NCBI GenBank assembly: GCA_043228905.1
Contig: JBHGNT010000010.1
Location: 18,662,001 to 18,726,000, forward strand
DNA length: 64,000 nt
Direction of reading: 5' to 3'
From: Azolla caroliniana
Taxonomy: Eukaryota > Polypodiophyta
Positions within the stretch are counted from its first letter, which is position 1. Every line of letters starts with the position of its first letter. The translations under genes and the position numbers were made by a program. Of the stretch, positions 33,451 to 47,358 are shown in pieces. The notes beneath the pieces are model-generated. The model did no database searches and was not told the origin of the DNA. It saw nothing but the letters and a program-made list of their open reading frames with translations.

Positions 33451-36290
33451 CCGCCTCCTCCTTCACATTTGTCCGGCCAATATTGACCCCATCGGACCTA
33501 ACTAAGCCCTAAAGCCCAATTGTTCTTCTCGATAATGTGTCTCCTTCCTAAGAAAGGGATATTCATACTCTGATAGTGAGCGAAGTTTTCGCGCGTTTTT
33601 TTTCATGTGACAGCCACTGGGGGGGAGCTCTCTCTCTTGAGGATTGATTGCATGAGTTGGTTTTTTCGAGCTGTGCATGTTCTGGTCGCACGGCCTAAGG
33701 ACTTTCAAAAAAACTTAGCTTCGTTGCTTGATCTTCCGATCAATCGAAGCTGTTGTGCATGGTTTTAGGCACGTCATAGATCAGTCGCGTAACTGCTTTG
33801 CCGCCTGATATAATGCCAATCTCGACACCTAACTTAGCTCAATGCGTATATTGTTAAACCATTCTCGATGAAATGAAGAATCGTTTACTTTTGTTATCAC
33901 TTGGCTTATGGTATGTGAGTGTTGTCATGTTTTGGTGTCTTTTGTAGTTTTTTCTTCATCTTTATATTTACCGTTGTTTCGATAGATACTTATGTAATTG
34001 TGTGCCCTAAGGGTTTACCTTCGAGGTTTCTTCCTTGTCTAGGAAGTGGATATTTTATTTATTGCTTCTCGAGTACTAAAATCCATGTCCCACGTAATTG
34101 GGCTAATGGCAATGGGAATTGAAGATACAAACAAGCTAAGAAGCATTCAAGGGTTTTAGAGAGATAAAAGAAGTTCGAGATATACAAATTAGCAATTAAG
34201 AGCTAAAGAAACATAGAAATGGATTCAGGGGATGGAAAAGAAAAGGGTTATAGAGACATTTAGTTAGGCAGACGAGAATGGTTGTAATAAAAATATTTTA
34301 GATTATGCAGCATGTGGGATAATGATGTGTTTGCGCCATACTCATGCACGTCGTTTAAAAGAGTCATCATTCTTCTTTGGCAACATGTAAATGATTGTTC
34401 ACTTAGGCAAATGGATTGTTCCATAACCATCCACTCGACATGAGCTATTTTTTCATCTTACAAAGTGGATAAATTGTAGGCACTAGCCCTTGGTTCTCCG
34501 ATTCAAATTTCTTGATTGTAATATTGTTAGTGTGATTCCTCGAGCTTGCAATGTTTCGCGTTAGTGTGTGTACTTCCAATATTCCACTATGCCCCGAATT
34601 ATGTTACCAACTATCAGATGGGTAGTAGGTTGTATGTATGCATAATATTACCTACAAAAAAACATAAAGGATCAGTGAAACATTGTCCCTTAATTGAACT
34701 TCTATGGCCATGAGCTACTTATTTAGGGATATTAAACGAACATAAAATAGTTGTTTTTGTGTAGTAACAAGTTTTCTTTGCTCTTATCTCGTATATCGTA
34801 CATTTTTCTTATATATTTTGGTGGTGGCCAAATTATTTAAGGTTCCATAAGTTTCAAGTTTGCGAGGAATACAATGCTCCAAATTGTTTCATGTGAGTAT
34901 AGCTCGAACTCTTTTTCCTCTCTCAAAGCCTTTTCAACTTTTCAACCCTTTATGTGCATGAGAAAAGAGTCAGAGTCCTAGAATTAAATCGTCAGTAGGT
35001 GGTTGTCGAACATGAGAGCTTAGGGAAGAAGTAAGATTCGAGTGGCCCGACTTGACTATGTAGTTCATCTAGGTGCCCCTTGCAATCAACATGGTCTCGC
35101 CTCACAATATATAATTTCTCTAGGTATATTAAATACGCATTGTGAATCAGTATTGTTCGTGTATCGAGATCAAAAGGACAACACTCAAGCAACGTACTCA
35201 CATTGAAATGCACAAACATCTACATGATAAGGGCCGATATCAACTGCCACCCATGATTATGATTCTAGTAGTTGATTCAAGCAATGGGCGAACGAAGTAA
35301 TACATGTCAATCTAGAAGGTAGTGTTCTCGGTTAAGGGTGACATAAAAACACAATGCCAAGAGCTTTAAAATAGCTTGCATATATAAGTACAGTTGCTAA
35401 CAAAACAAACTACATACAAGGAGAAGTGAGTACCACAAAGGGAGATTTGCTCATGTTGTGGGCCATGTAGATGTGCTTAGGCATGTTAGTCTAGGCTCTT
35501 CAATCATTGTGCTTGGGTGAAAAATTGTTGGCATAGTTCAATGCATGTTGAGGTAAAAAACAGGAGAGGTGATAATTGCTATCATTTTCAATAAATGGAA
35601 ATCGAGTTTTAGAAAGGATGACGTTAGATAACAATTATCGAGAATGTAAAAATGATGGCCATTTATAGGGGAAATCTACCCACACCCCAAATAAATGACA
35701 AGTCAAAAGGAGGAGATAAGTGCGAGTTGTTAAGTTCTACCTCTCTTGAAACGCAAAAAGCAAAAAGCAAAACCTTGATTGGGCGATCCAAGTTTTGGCA
35801 AAAGACGACAATGCCATCAGATAACAATCATTAAGAATGTCAAAGCTAGGGGGCGATTGACAAGGGAGATAAGTCCATACTGAAAGTAAATGCCGAGTCA
35901 TCATTACGAGGAGATGGGTGCTAGGTATTGTACAAATTAAAACTTCGATTGATTGTTGTGATAAGGCGAAGTCATGGCATGAGATCAATATCTCAAATAA
36001 AGTAATGGCGAAAAGGATGAGGTATTATGAGAATTACGATGGATGATACAAGATAATAACTAGATGGATGATACAAGATAATAACTAGCCTGTCGGGAAC
36101 CGACAAAACGTGGGTAACTTGAGGTAGACAAGGTCCTTCCCCCCCCATACTCCAAATGAAGTATGTAGAAGAAGGTGAAGAAGGTAAAGAAGAAGATGGA
36201 GATGGAGATGAATAATCAAGATGAAATTATGGTAGTGGTGGTGGTCATTAATCCAAGGTCAAAAAAAATTAAAGACATTTTATTTTATTT
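33451..36290. other. Intergenic region with diverged direct repeats
   Basis: Two similar segments occur at about 35620-35770 and 35805-35940 (landmarks 'GATAACAAT', 'AAGAATGTC/GAGAATGTA', 'GGAGATAAGT'), and a perfect 24-bp duplication (ATGGATGATACAAGATAATA plus ACTAG) at 36042-36089. It looks like decayed mobile DNA, but no motifs are assignable. Confidence 0.45.
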
Positions 36291-36294
36291 TATG

Positions 36295-36304
36295 TATATA
36301 TAAA
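36295..36304 (+). promoter_or_regulatory. Candidate TATA box of HMG-CoA synthase
   Basis: TATATATAAAGGG lies about 290 bp upstream of the start codon, followed by a leader with a CTCTCTCC-rich patch (36507-36530). If transcription starts near 36330, short upstream ATGs (ATGATGATGG near 36377) would lie in the leader. Confidence 0.45.
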
Positions 36305-36595
36305 GGGATCAAATTTAGAGACTTTAAAAAAGTTAGTTCTAACTATTTTTAAGGGTGAAAAACAGGGGAGGAGGTAATGATGATGGGTGCTATCTCAAGA
36401 CAAGAATACTCTTTTCTTCCCCATTCCCTCTTCAATACAAAGGTCTGATAGAACAGAGTCAATCAAGAAACAGAGTAATTTTAAGAGAATAGAGAGTACC
36501 ATCATCCTTCTCTCTCCCTCTCTCCTGTGTAGAAATTTATTTGGTGTTAGTATTATTTTAACCTTTAATCTCTTAATCTTCTTCATCACCTAAAC

Positions 36596-39500
36596 ATGGC
36601 AATAGATAGACCTCAGAATGTTGGCATCCTTGCCATGGATATCTATTTCCCTGCAACCTCTGTTCTTCAGGTAATTATTTGCTTATTTTCATTTCCTCTG
36701 GTTCTCTGTCTGTCTCTCCATATATATATATATATATATATATATACATTGTCTATCTATCTATCTATCTATATTTATATATTTATATATATATTCTTTC
36801 AATTATGAGAGCTCTCTCTTTTCTGCATTTTCTTGGCAACATAAAGCTTAAATCTTCAAGATATTTATGAATTACATATCAGATTTGAATAGAAAAAGAA
36901 GCGCTAATGAAATCGATTACGGGTAAAATGTAATACTGAGAATTCTGGTTTCAAGTTATAAATGTGCTTCCATTTTGAGTAAATAGAGTGCACTTGAAGA
37001 TTATGATGGGGTGAGCAAAGGGAAATATACAATCGGCCTGGGACAAGACCGGCTGGCATTTTGCACCGATCTTGAGGACGCGATCTCGATGAGTTTAACT
37101 GTGGTACAATCACTTCTCAACAAGTACAACATCTCCCCTATGCAAATAGGAAGGCTTGAGGTGGGAAGTGAGACTGTGGTTGATAAGAGCAAATCCATAA
37201 AAACATGGATCATGCAACTTTTCCAGGTAAAAATAAATAAATCTATGTCAGGTTTCGTTTCTGGGCAACGATATTTATAGAGAAGTTGTATAACAGTTGC
37301 TCTCTTCTGGCATAGAAATGTGGGAACACTGACATTGAAGGTGTGGATTCAACAAATGCATGCTATGGTGGAACCGCAGCGCTGTTGAATTGTATGAACT
37401 GGGTGGAAAGCACATCGTGGGATGGACGATTCGGGCTTGTAGTTGCTGCCGACAGTGCTGTAAGAAAGCTTATTCCATAGACACCTACCATATATAAACC
37501 CCAAACCCTAAAAATGAGAGAAAAATCTACTTGTTTCTCTGTAGTCCTAGCATATGATGTTTAGAAAAACCTAAAGAAACATTCTAAATAGTTGAAATTT
37601 ATTTTATTTGCTGTTTAAGGTATATGCTGAGGGTCCAGCAAGGCCAACCGGAGGGGCTGGAGCGGTTGCGATGCTAATCGGACCGAATGCACCTTTAGTT
37701 ATGGAGAGGAAATTCACAGGAACTCATATGGAACATGTCTATGACTTCTACAAGCCTCAGTTGGCAAGCGAATATCCGGTTAGTGGCTTTTATGAGTTAC
37801 CCAGTCTAAGCAGAGATTTTAATCATTTCTTGTTATGAGTTTTCTCAAATATTATGCCGTAGAAATTTGTGGATTGAACGTGTCTATGGGATGTTTGTCG
37901 GAATGTCGATACAAGATACATGAGGACATTGATTTCTTCTTAGTATCATCATTTGCATGATATAAATTTTCTCAAGCTTTATTATTTTGTAGGTTGTTGA
38001 CGGAAAATTGTCACAAACATGTTATCTTAAGGCACTGGACTTATGCTATGGGCGCCTATGTGAAAAGTAAATTTTCATGGTTGTGTTTTTTTTCCATGCT
38101 ATATTAAAGGTAGTAAAAAAATACGGTTAAACACTAATGAAATCTTGGATATTGGAATAGGTTTGAGAAAGTGGAAGGAAGACCGTTTTCTTTGGCTGAT
38201 GCAGACTATGTGGTGTGTCATTCGCCCTACAACAAGGTAACTAAAAGGAAACCCTTGTGTTCGAAGGCTAAAAATTTATACAATTTTCAAAGGACATGGA
38301 TGATCTTTCAATCCTTACATATAATTACTTTGTTGGGAGTTTCAGCTTGTGCAAAAAAGCTTCGGTCGTATCATTTACAATGATTTTCTTCGACATGCAA
38401 GGTTTGTGGTGGAAAGCTATCTATTAATTTTTTAGTATGCATACTTTTTCCAGTGTCTTGCTTACATGCTTGGTTGAACATTGAGTTGAACTAACACGTT
38501 TCACTTGGTTCAACATCTAGCTACTTAACAAAGTCTGCAGTTGCATCACTCGAGCCATTCAGGACATTGTCTATAGAGGAAAGCTACACTAATCGCGATC
38601 TCGAGAAGGTTATTTTCTCTTCAACACAACACACATACACACATACACGATTTAATTCAACAGGCTGTGTATTGAAGAAGCAAAGTTTCATAATGTGGTA
38701 TTCAACGATGTTTTTTCTGATTTTTACGTTTCTATATGTAGGCTTCGCAGCAAGTAGCCAAGCCACTTTATGATTTGAAAGTGGAACCAGCTACATTGCT
38801 TCCGAAACAAATTGGAAACATGTATTGTGCATCGCTTTATGCCGGCCTAACATCTCTCATTCATCAACAAGCCCAGCTGGTTTGTCTCTTTGATACATTG
38901 TTTTACTTTATCTTGTTTTTTCTCGAGAATTTACCAATGTTATAGATTCTAGAACAAAACACTGGAATGCCAAAAATACCCCAAAAATGTCATGTTCGTA
39001 TCTCTAACTCTTTTGGAGATTTACCAAACATACCCCAACTATTTCAAAAATTACTGGAATGCCCTTATGTGCAAGATTTGTTTTCAAATGACAAAATACA
39101 CCTACATAGTAGAAGTATTTATCAACATAACCAAAGTATCCCTATGTTCCTCGATGTGTTGCAAAAGAATATTCGAGTAAACATTTTAAGACTTACAGCT
39201 TTTTTAAAATCCTGAATATTCTGGTAAACTTTTTTAAGACTTCACAGCTATGTTAAAATCCTGGAAATGTTAGGGGTAGTCTTTTTTAGATTGTAACTGT
39301 GCTTGACTATTTTATGTTTTTTGAGAATTTTGCGACATAATCTAATTTTATATGCTTGACACAATAGGATGGAAAACGTGCACTCTTGTTCTCCTATGGA
39401 AGTGGCCTTGCATCGACCCTCTTTTCAATCCGCTTTTTTGAGGGCGATGGATGTTTCAGACTCTCCCAAATCGCTTCTGCCCTTGACATTTCGAGCAAGC

Positions 39501-39816
39501 TAAATTCCACCGTTGTGGTATTGAAAACAGAATACTGAGATCTAAATTTCCTTTTTATGCCATCTCAATTGATGTTTAAGTATTTCCTCTACCATCAACT
39601 TGATCAAGGGTTCTTTGTGTGTTATAGGTCCCCCCAGAAGAATTTGAGAAGACAATGAAGTTGATGGAGACTCGATATGGAGCTAATGATTTTAAACCAA
39701 TTAGTGAAAAGAACATACTCCGGCCTGAAACCTTTTACCTAGTGGAGGTTGATTCCTTATATCGACGTTTCTATGATGTGATGCAATTGGACGGGGTTGC
39801 CAATGGTTTCCATTGA
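36596..39816 (+). CDS. HMGS: Hydroxymethylglutaryl-CoA synthase, eleven exons
   Basis: Condenses acetyl-CoA with acetoacetyl-CoA to HMG-CoA, the second step of the cytosolic mevalonate pathway. Exons: 36596-36670, 36987-37226, 37316-37459, 37620-37778, 37993-38066, 38161-38236, 38346-38401, 38521-38608, 38742-38879, 39368-39517 and 39628-39816. All introns are GT-AG and phases join, giving 462 residues (Arabidopsis about 461). The catalytic triad is present: Glu83 in '[11 protein letters not shown]', the acyl-accepting Cys121 in '[12 protein letters not shown]' and His251 in 'VCHSPYNK'. Other landmarks are '[16 protein letters not shown]', '[18 protein letters not shown]' and '[11 protein letters not shown]'. 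No transit peptide is seen, consistent with a cytosolic enzyme. Intron 1 carries a (TA)n/(CTAT)n microsatellite. Nothing suggests inactivation. Confidence 0.97.
36719..36795. repeat. (TA)n and (CTAT)n microsatellite in HMGS intron 1
   Basis: A TATATA run is followed by CTAT units and TTTATA units, about 50 bp after the exon 1 donor. Confidence 0.9.
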
Positions 39817-41140
39817 GGCGTTCTTTATCCTTACATTCTCCTACATTGATTAAAAAGTTGATTCTTACAAATTGAAGCCTATTTGTCAACCAAATTGTAT
39901 AGGCATTCCTCATTATAATAATATACTTGGGCAAGATTGATCCCCATACAAAATTACACTCAAGGGGATGAAAGCCTTTTATCTTAGTTGCAATTCGAGT
40001 GATAAGATAGAAGGGTTTCATGGCTATCGATCAATTTTCATATTTTTTGACTCACAGAGCTATACCTCTAAAAGGACCTACAACTTAAGTTTTAATGAAA
40101 AGTCTTAAGCATTGCAAGCATTACAACTTTGTGAAGTTCTCATGTTGAATTACAACATAGGAAAGATGAATGAAAAGTAGCTATCCACGTATCGTAAAAA
40201 TTGATTCCAATTCTTGTTTGCATTCTCTAACTATGGAAGTCAAGGGAGACATGGAAATTCTATTGTCTAATGCTTATGACAAATTCCCATAAAATATTGC
40301 TATCGTACACTAACATGGTATCATACAATACAATTATGTGACACTCTTATGGATGTAACTTGTACATGACCTAGGATTGAATTTTTTAACAAAACATTTG
40401 AGTGTGATTGTGTAACTACAAAAATCTTATTTGAGTATCCCAACCCACTCAAGAGTCAATACCTCCAATATATATTGATGTAAGAAATTCCAAAACCCTA
40501 TTGTGCATGCTTATGTCCTACCCTCAAGAAATACTTGTATTGTACACTCACATAGTACTATCCAATACGATGATGCAACTCACTTACAATGGAACTTGTA
40601 CATGGCCCATAACAAGGTATTTGTTCCGTACATGACCAGATGTGTAGATTTCCTATGTGCCCTTTAACAAAAGAAATAAGGACGAACAAAGTTAATACTG
40701 TAAGAATGATTTGAAGATGCATTAACATGTTATATTAGTATGGGTATATTTGAGAAAGTTCAATTTTAGTCAATTGTAGTGGCTCAACATGTAAGGTTAG
40801 GACTCCTAAACAATGCCCAACCATCCATTAGCAATAACCATAGATATTCACTCTAATATAAGAGCTAATGTGGTTGAAAGTTATGTTTTTCTATTTGTTC
40901 TCTCATGCAGAACAAAACATCAATTTCGAACAAATTCGAATGGATAAATATTTAATGTGAAACGAGCCATTCTAGTTTAAGTGGGCACTTAGTTAGACAT
41001 GTGCACCCACACTGACCATGGAAAGCATACCTTTGGAAACCACAAAAAGTCTAGGGTTCTAAGTTCCACAGAGCGAGCATGTTAGACATGCAAGTATGTG
41101 CGTGTGAGGCGGCATGTACATAAGCAAGAGGGTGCACATG
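39817..41140. other. Intergenic with a diverged direct repeat
   Basis: Segments at 40297-40376 and 40530-40608 share 'GTACACT', 'ATCCAATACGATGATG/CATACAATACAATTATG' and 'AACTTGTACATG', about 233 bp apart. No gene recognised. Confidence 0.5.
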
Positions 41141-41142
41141 CC

Positions 41143-41143
<1 letters not shown>

Positions 41144-41173
<30 letters not shown>
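41144..41173. repeat. (TAG)n microsatellite
   Basis: About ten TAG units, roughly 190 bp beyond the stop of the Gnk2-containing gene. Confidence 0.9.
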
Positions 41174-41174
<1 letters not shown>

Positions 41175-41361
41175 CATACAAAGCACACTAGTAGTAGAAT
41201 AAGACTTAGTTAAAACGGATTTTTACCAATATTTTATACACATTCTTGACACCCCACCCCCCTCGAAGTGTAATCCACATGAAACCATTATTTAGGATGC
41301 ATTGTGTATACATAAGAGACATAATGTAATGTATAGATGGTATCGGGACTACGGGTGTTGT

Positions 41362-42576
41362 CTAAGAATCATGGTATCGAAGCCAACAATCATCCGAATG
41401 GAAGCTCGCGACCCTCGAGAAGGTGCAACTACGGGCGATGGTGGAGATAGCGAATCGAAGACAACTCGTGCAAACGAACCTCGGTAGGAAAGGCCTACAA
41501 AACGCGGCCGCAGAGCCGATGTCCCCCACTTTCACTTCCACGACCTCATGGGTTGTGGTTGTGCCCACACTTGCTTGTACCAATAGCTCCCCTAGGAGCC
41601 ATGTCACCTCCCTCTCGTAGTCGAACCTTGGCTCAAACTTGTCTAGCCCGCATATGTAGTCGAATGGCGTGGGTTGCACCAATTCGTGCCGTGCTCCGGC
41701 CAATGTGGATTGTGTGGGATCATCATTTGCTCCCCCGACACTCGGCTTCGGCACATCCATCCATGGTGCCTCGTGGTGGTGAGATGGCGAAAGAATGTCC
41801 GAGGAGGAGACGTTGGGGTTTGAGGCCGGAGGAGATGGTGGCGTCAACACCTCAGCCACCGCCGGAGATGGAGATGGAGATGGAGATGGAGATTGGGCGT
41901 GATATGTGTGGTGGATTGGGATGTGCATCCATGGTGCCGCAAAATGAGGCGGCGATGGAGAGGGAGATATAGAGAGTGGCATTAGGGTTGATGGTGAAGG
42001 AGGGGGAGAAGGAGATATGGTGGTCGGCATTGATGAGCTTGTGGGAGAAGGAGATATGGATGAGCTTGGGGGCGAAGGAGATGGAGATGGAGATGGAGAA
42101 GGAGAAGGAGAAGGAGAAGAAGAAGGAGATATGGTAGAGGATATACTTAATGCTGATGGAGAAGGAGAAGGAAATATGGTAGAGGATATACTTAGTGCTG
42201 ATGGAGAAGGAGAGATGGTTGATGGCATTGATGTGGATGTTGAGCTTGAAATTGAGCTTGAGGGGGATGGAGATGGAGATGGAGCTGGAGTCCCATATGC
42301 ATGTTTGAAATGATTCTTGTGTGTCGGAATACGCACCCAAGGTGATCTCCACCGAGCGGCCGATGGAGATGGAGATGGAGAGAGAGATATCTTTGCATGC
42401 TTATTTCGTTTAGAGTGATGGGAGAGAGAAGGAGAAGGAGAAGGGGAGATTAAAGGAGGATTTGATGCAGAAGAAATGTACATTGTAGTTGGTAGAGGAT
42501 GAGGGGAGAGGGGAAGAGAGGGAAGAGGGGAAAGAGAAAGAGAGGATGAAGGGGAGAGACCACCACCACCACCACC

Positions 42577-42609
<33 letters not shown>

Positions 42610-43794
42610 GGTGGTGGTGGTGGTGGTAGTAGTAGGAGGAGGAGGAGGAGATGGTAGGATGGAGGGGGAAGGAGAAATTCTTGAAGGCTCCGCATTCGAA
42701 GGGGAAGGAGAGCTATCGGACGAGGCAATTGTGGTTGAAGGGGGTGGAGAAGAATCCAAGCTTGTTGGGGAGGGTGATGCATTGGACCTTGATGGAGATG
42801 GAGATGAGGTAGAGGCTAATGTGGGAGAGGGAGAGGAAGAGGGAGAGGGAGAGTTGGAAGCCAACCCCACTGAAGAAGTCAAAGGTGGCATCGAGTGTGA
42901 AACGGACGAAGAACCCAATGTCAAGATGGAGTGAGGGGGGATCGAGCTTGACAAAGTACTAGTAGGAGGCTCGCTCGACAAAGTAGTAGTAGGAGACTCG
43001 GGAGAAGGAGAGAGAGACTCGGCTGGAGAAGGAGAGGGGAAGGGAGATGGGGAGGGTGAGGGTGAAGCTAAACTTGTTGAAGGAGTTGAAGTGGAACTAG
43101 TAGTAGAATCCAATCCGAAAATGGAAGGGGGGAAGGTCAAGCTTGACGAAGGACTTGTAGGCGTCTCGACAGAGTGAACAATTTGTTCTATAGATGGAAG
43201 AAGAGGGGGTGGGATGGGAATAAGAGTAAGATAACAATTGGGAATAGGAGAGCGAGAGGGAGAAAGGGTAATGAAGCACGAAAGATAGAGGGATCCAAAA
43301 GGAGAAGAAGGAGAAGGAGAAGGAGATTGGGAAAAGGGGTCGGACAAAGGTATGGAAATGTATGGGGGAATATGACTGGACAAATACGGAAGGGACGATT
43401 CGAAGGAGGAGTTCAACGAAGAAGTTGCAAGAAAACGATTGAGAGATGCTAGTGCATATGAAAGGGGGGAAGGGAGGGAAGAAGAGGGTGAGGACGAGGG
43501 AGATTGGGTAATGGACGATTGAGAGGAGGACATTGAGTGAAAGTGAGAATGTGAATTGGAGTGGTAATGTCTATGAGGGTGGGAGTGGGGATGGGTATGG
43601 GGATGGGTATGAGAATGGTGAGCATGAGTGTGAGGGTCTCTAAAGGGCATGTTACTACTACTCGAAGCCGATGGGCCGCTTGCTTGGAAGGACATACTAT
43701 CTTGCGCTATCACATTTGTAATTGCGACCTGCATGCTTATGATCAACATAATCACCATTGTAGCTTTCATGATTATGTGCCCATGTATTGTCAT
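41362..43794 (-). CDS. Secreted His-rich, Ser/Pro-rich (HRGP/AGP-like) protein with C-terminal Gnk2 (DUF26) domain
   Basis: Single-exon frame of 810 residues from the first ATG at 43794; the extra seven codons upstream start at TTG. Order: hydrophobic signal peptide (about 1-31, 'ATMVIMLIISMQVAITNVIA'); His-rich segment at about 50-88 (HTHPHTHPHSHPHRHYH); about 600 residues dominated by Ser-Pro dipeptides with poly-Thr, poly-Ser and poly-Gly runs; then about 105 residues of Gnk2 type. The last part contains C-x8-C-x2-C (CRPFLPRFVCTSC), six cysteines in all, and ends 'DDCWLRYHDS'. Alternating Ser-Pro is a substrate for hydroxylation and arabinogalactan addition in cell-wall proteins; Gnk2 domains occur in cysteine-rich secretory proteins and kinases and can bind mannose. 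No membrane anchor or kinase follows. The function, perhaps cell-wall or defence related, is inferred. Confidence 0.75.
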
Positions 43795-46700
43795 TTCGAT
43801 CCTTTGGCAAAACAAAAAGAAAACGGAGTTTGTTAAGAGTTAGTCGACCATGTTGGAACTGAAAAGACTATTAACTTCATCATTGTTACGAAAACAAGAT
43901 CAATATACACCACCTTCAATTAGTCTCACATTCATGCATGTTTGAAGCCACTTTTCCCAAAAACATGAATGAATTATATATCACTTAGGTGCAATGACCA
44001 TGCCATCTATGTCTCCATGGAGTAATCCTTATTAGTTTCACAAGGTATATACTCGTTTCCTAAATCACATTAATAAATTTTGAAATACAAGTTATGACAC
44101 ATTCGCATTCCCTCTATCACATTGTACTCTCACATTTTTTATGATTTTTGTCAATCTAGAAGGCACATCATCATTGCGCAAACATGTTTTGACAACATCA
44201 TGATAAAAGTCAATTGAAATGCCATAATAAATGAGCTTGAGTAAATTGGAGCTTAACCACATATCATCGCATGAGAATATGATCCTTTGTAACGAGGACA
44301 TAAGTGAAGTTGTAATATGTTCAAAGATCATGTTCACTATTCATACAAATTTGAACTTAATTGTGTATGTTACCTAGCAATACAAGCATTATCTTTGTCA
44401 CAAGTTTATGAATATAAGTTTTAAACACTATAAGGTTATGAATAATGTAGGTTCCATAAATCTTTGATACAATGCAAGGATTCAAACATTACACATGCAA
44501 GAGTAAAGAATGAACCTGTTACTAAATGAATGCATATATTGCTAACCGAGACGTCAAACTTGAATTGGCAAGGTGTTCATTTATGCGCATCTAGAAGACA
44601 ATGTTGATCATCGGACCACATACTAAAGAATAATGGATATTAAACTTTTGTATACCAGTCGATGATATTACCATATAAATTGTTCACTTATGAAGTAATT
44701 CTTAATGTTAAGAAGATGTGAATTATTCATATAGCTCAAAACTTACGTAAGAGAACATATAAAAGTTTGAATTTGAATTCTGATATTCTAATGCAACATA
44801 GATTACATGTAAGTATGACTTCAATACCCTTCTGTGAATGCACGCTACACGTATGGATCACCCAATGTTCCCATTTAAGTGCATGCTCATTTTCAATTAT
44901 TTCAAAAGTGAAAAAGGCTGCATATATGAGAGTAAAGAACCTGATAGTACATGAATGGATATAATTTGATGATCAATGTGTCGAACCTCTATCAACAAAG
45001 CTCATGAGCGCTATATTCTATTTATAACGAAAAATCATTCATCAATGAAATGAGGCTAAAAATAATTCTCGATGTTCAGGTAGCTACACCTTTATTTCAT
45101 GTAGGTTTTATTTGTTTGACATGTTCACTCAATTTAATACGCACATTCTCTTGGTGTGAGTATATGGTAATGAACTTTTTGTTATTGATTTTTCAAATAC
45201 TACAATTTTGTTTTCTCTGTTTGAGTTTTCATCCCGTAGTTTTAGTATTAAATTTACCAAACCCTCTAAGTTACTCTAATGAGATTGTGCAACTGACAAT
45301 GATGAATGTCATAACACAAAATGAAAGGTGATGTATAAGCTTCGTGTGATTGCATTGTTAATATTTTTATACTAATAATTATAGACATATTATCCATGTT
45401 AAATCTCCATAGTATACATATATAAAAGCAACCACTTTCTCAAGCAAATCATATTTCTACCAAATAAAGGAACGAGAAGAACATACATACATTGTTCCAT
45501 ATTTCTAGGGCGATCAATAATTCAGTGATAAAATATTTTAGATTCATTGTCAAATTTGGTCCATTAGAGTGTGACGAGTATGAATATGACACTAATTTGA
45601 TTAAAAATGAGAAACTTATGACTAGTAGTGGGTAACCCTGGCAAAGGCAAACAATACTTGTTCTTGGAATAAGGCATGTAAGCAAAGAAGCATGATCCAC
45701 CCCCCACCCCCATCCCCTCTCTCTCCACGCCTCGCTCTCGCTCTCTCTAAATGTCAAGCAATGAGTTTAATATGATGCAAAAACTTACATCAAATGTAGT
45801 ACAAAAAGATACATGTTGGTCACATATCATCTAACGTATTGATGGAAACAATATAGAAACATGATATATACACATGCATGAACATACATACATGCATGCA
45901 TACATGTATATATACATGAATATGTGTTACACTCTTTCTACAATGTAGTTCGATTATGTTGAAGTAGGGCAAACATTTTTACTTAGAATTCAAATATATG
46001 ATTGCTTTGCTTTGTGCTATAAGTCAAGAGATGTTTAAAGTTATAAGAATTCCCTCAAATTACCATTAAAAAAGAATTTGGTTTGTCCTAGTCAACTCCT
46101 CTGTGTGTGTTTCAGTGGGTGCATGTCTTGCCTCTCCTAAGTGATGTGCACAACGTAAAAATATAATATCTATGTCTTGTGTTATGAAATAACTAAAGTT
46201 GTCATGTTTGTCGAAGTTAACAAGAATATATATAAAGAGTAAACAAATGTTGGTGGATGTGACCTTTTGAAGCTAATGATTTTTTCTTTATAGTTTATTG
46301 TTTGGATTTTGATATCGAAAGTCGATGCTTTTGTTAATAAAGAAAGAAAGCACGCACACACCAAGCTAGACTAAAACATTGTCGACAATTGTTGTTTCAA
46401 GTTAAAGCAACTCAGTGTATATGATGTTAGCATATAGACGCGAAAAATGTATTTTCAAAGTATGTTTGCTATGGTTTAGTGATATAAAAATGTATTTCAA
46501 AGTATGTGGGCGATATAAAAAAGCATACCACCCAACCGAATTGAATTTCCATATCATACAACATAGCTTTTGAGTCGAATGTCCAAACCCCAAACTTCAT
46601 TGTATATAAGACTCTTCCTTTGGAAAGCTCTAAGAGAATATTTGTAAATCAGCAATTTATGTATAAAACGTAATCTTATTGGGAATCAACAAAATTCGAA

Positions 46701-47323
46701 CCTTATACCTTTAATTGACAAAGTATTGTAACTACTAAAATGTAGAAATGAGAAACACCATTAAAACATCTACCCCAAGAGACAATATATGCCGACCCAT
46801 TCAGTGCACGAGGAACCCTAAATAAAGGCACCTCATTAAGTGAGAATGGGTCACATTATACTACCGAATATCCTACTAAAAATCTTATGTAGCCTACAAG
46901 CTATACTTCTATTTTGCAACCAAATCTTTTTATTCATAATACATATATACATCTACTTGTTTCTCATCTTATCTACATTCCTTGCTTAGGTTGTTTCAAC
47001 CTCTTGTTTCTTATTCGAAAGTTAGACGTTTAAAGGCTCATTCGCCAAGATCTTGATCAACATAATCTTTGTCTCAACACCTATTAATGACTTATTTACG
47101 ATATCTACGATCATTGTACCCATCTCCTGATCCATAATTGATGGATCCACAAACATTTACACAAACCCAATATGATTTTTCAGACATAGGAGTTGATTCT
47201 TAAAAGTGGTAGCAAATCGTGATGAACTAACTTGTACAATGGAGAGAAGATGTTGATAACTAACTTGTACACCTTGATGCCACGTAAAGAACTAGGGAAT
47301 CGATTGAGTAAAATTATGCATGT

Positions 47324-47325
<2 letters not shown>
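43795..47325. other. AT-rich intergenic region, no supported gene
   Basis: Short frames only. A frame at 45449-45757 on the minus strand (ELLIALEIWNNVCMF) vaguely resembles a LINE tail but is not assignable. There is a CATACATGCATG simple stretch near 45880-45920. Confidence 0.45.

Positions 47326-47355
<30 letters not shown>
47326..47355. repeat. (CA)n microsatellite
   Basis: About 15 CA units, uninterrupted. Confidence 0.95.

Positions 47356-47358
<3 letters not shown>

Noticed and set aside
41423-43452. Plus-strand frames opposite the Gnk2 gene (poly-Gly/Glu/Asp and Arg-rich)
   Set aside because: They mirror the purine-rich strand of the Ser-Pro coding region; only the minus strand has a signal peptide and a recognisable cysteine domain.
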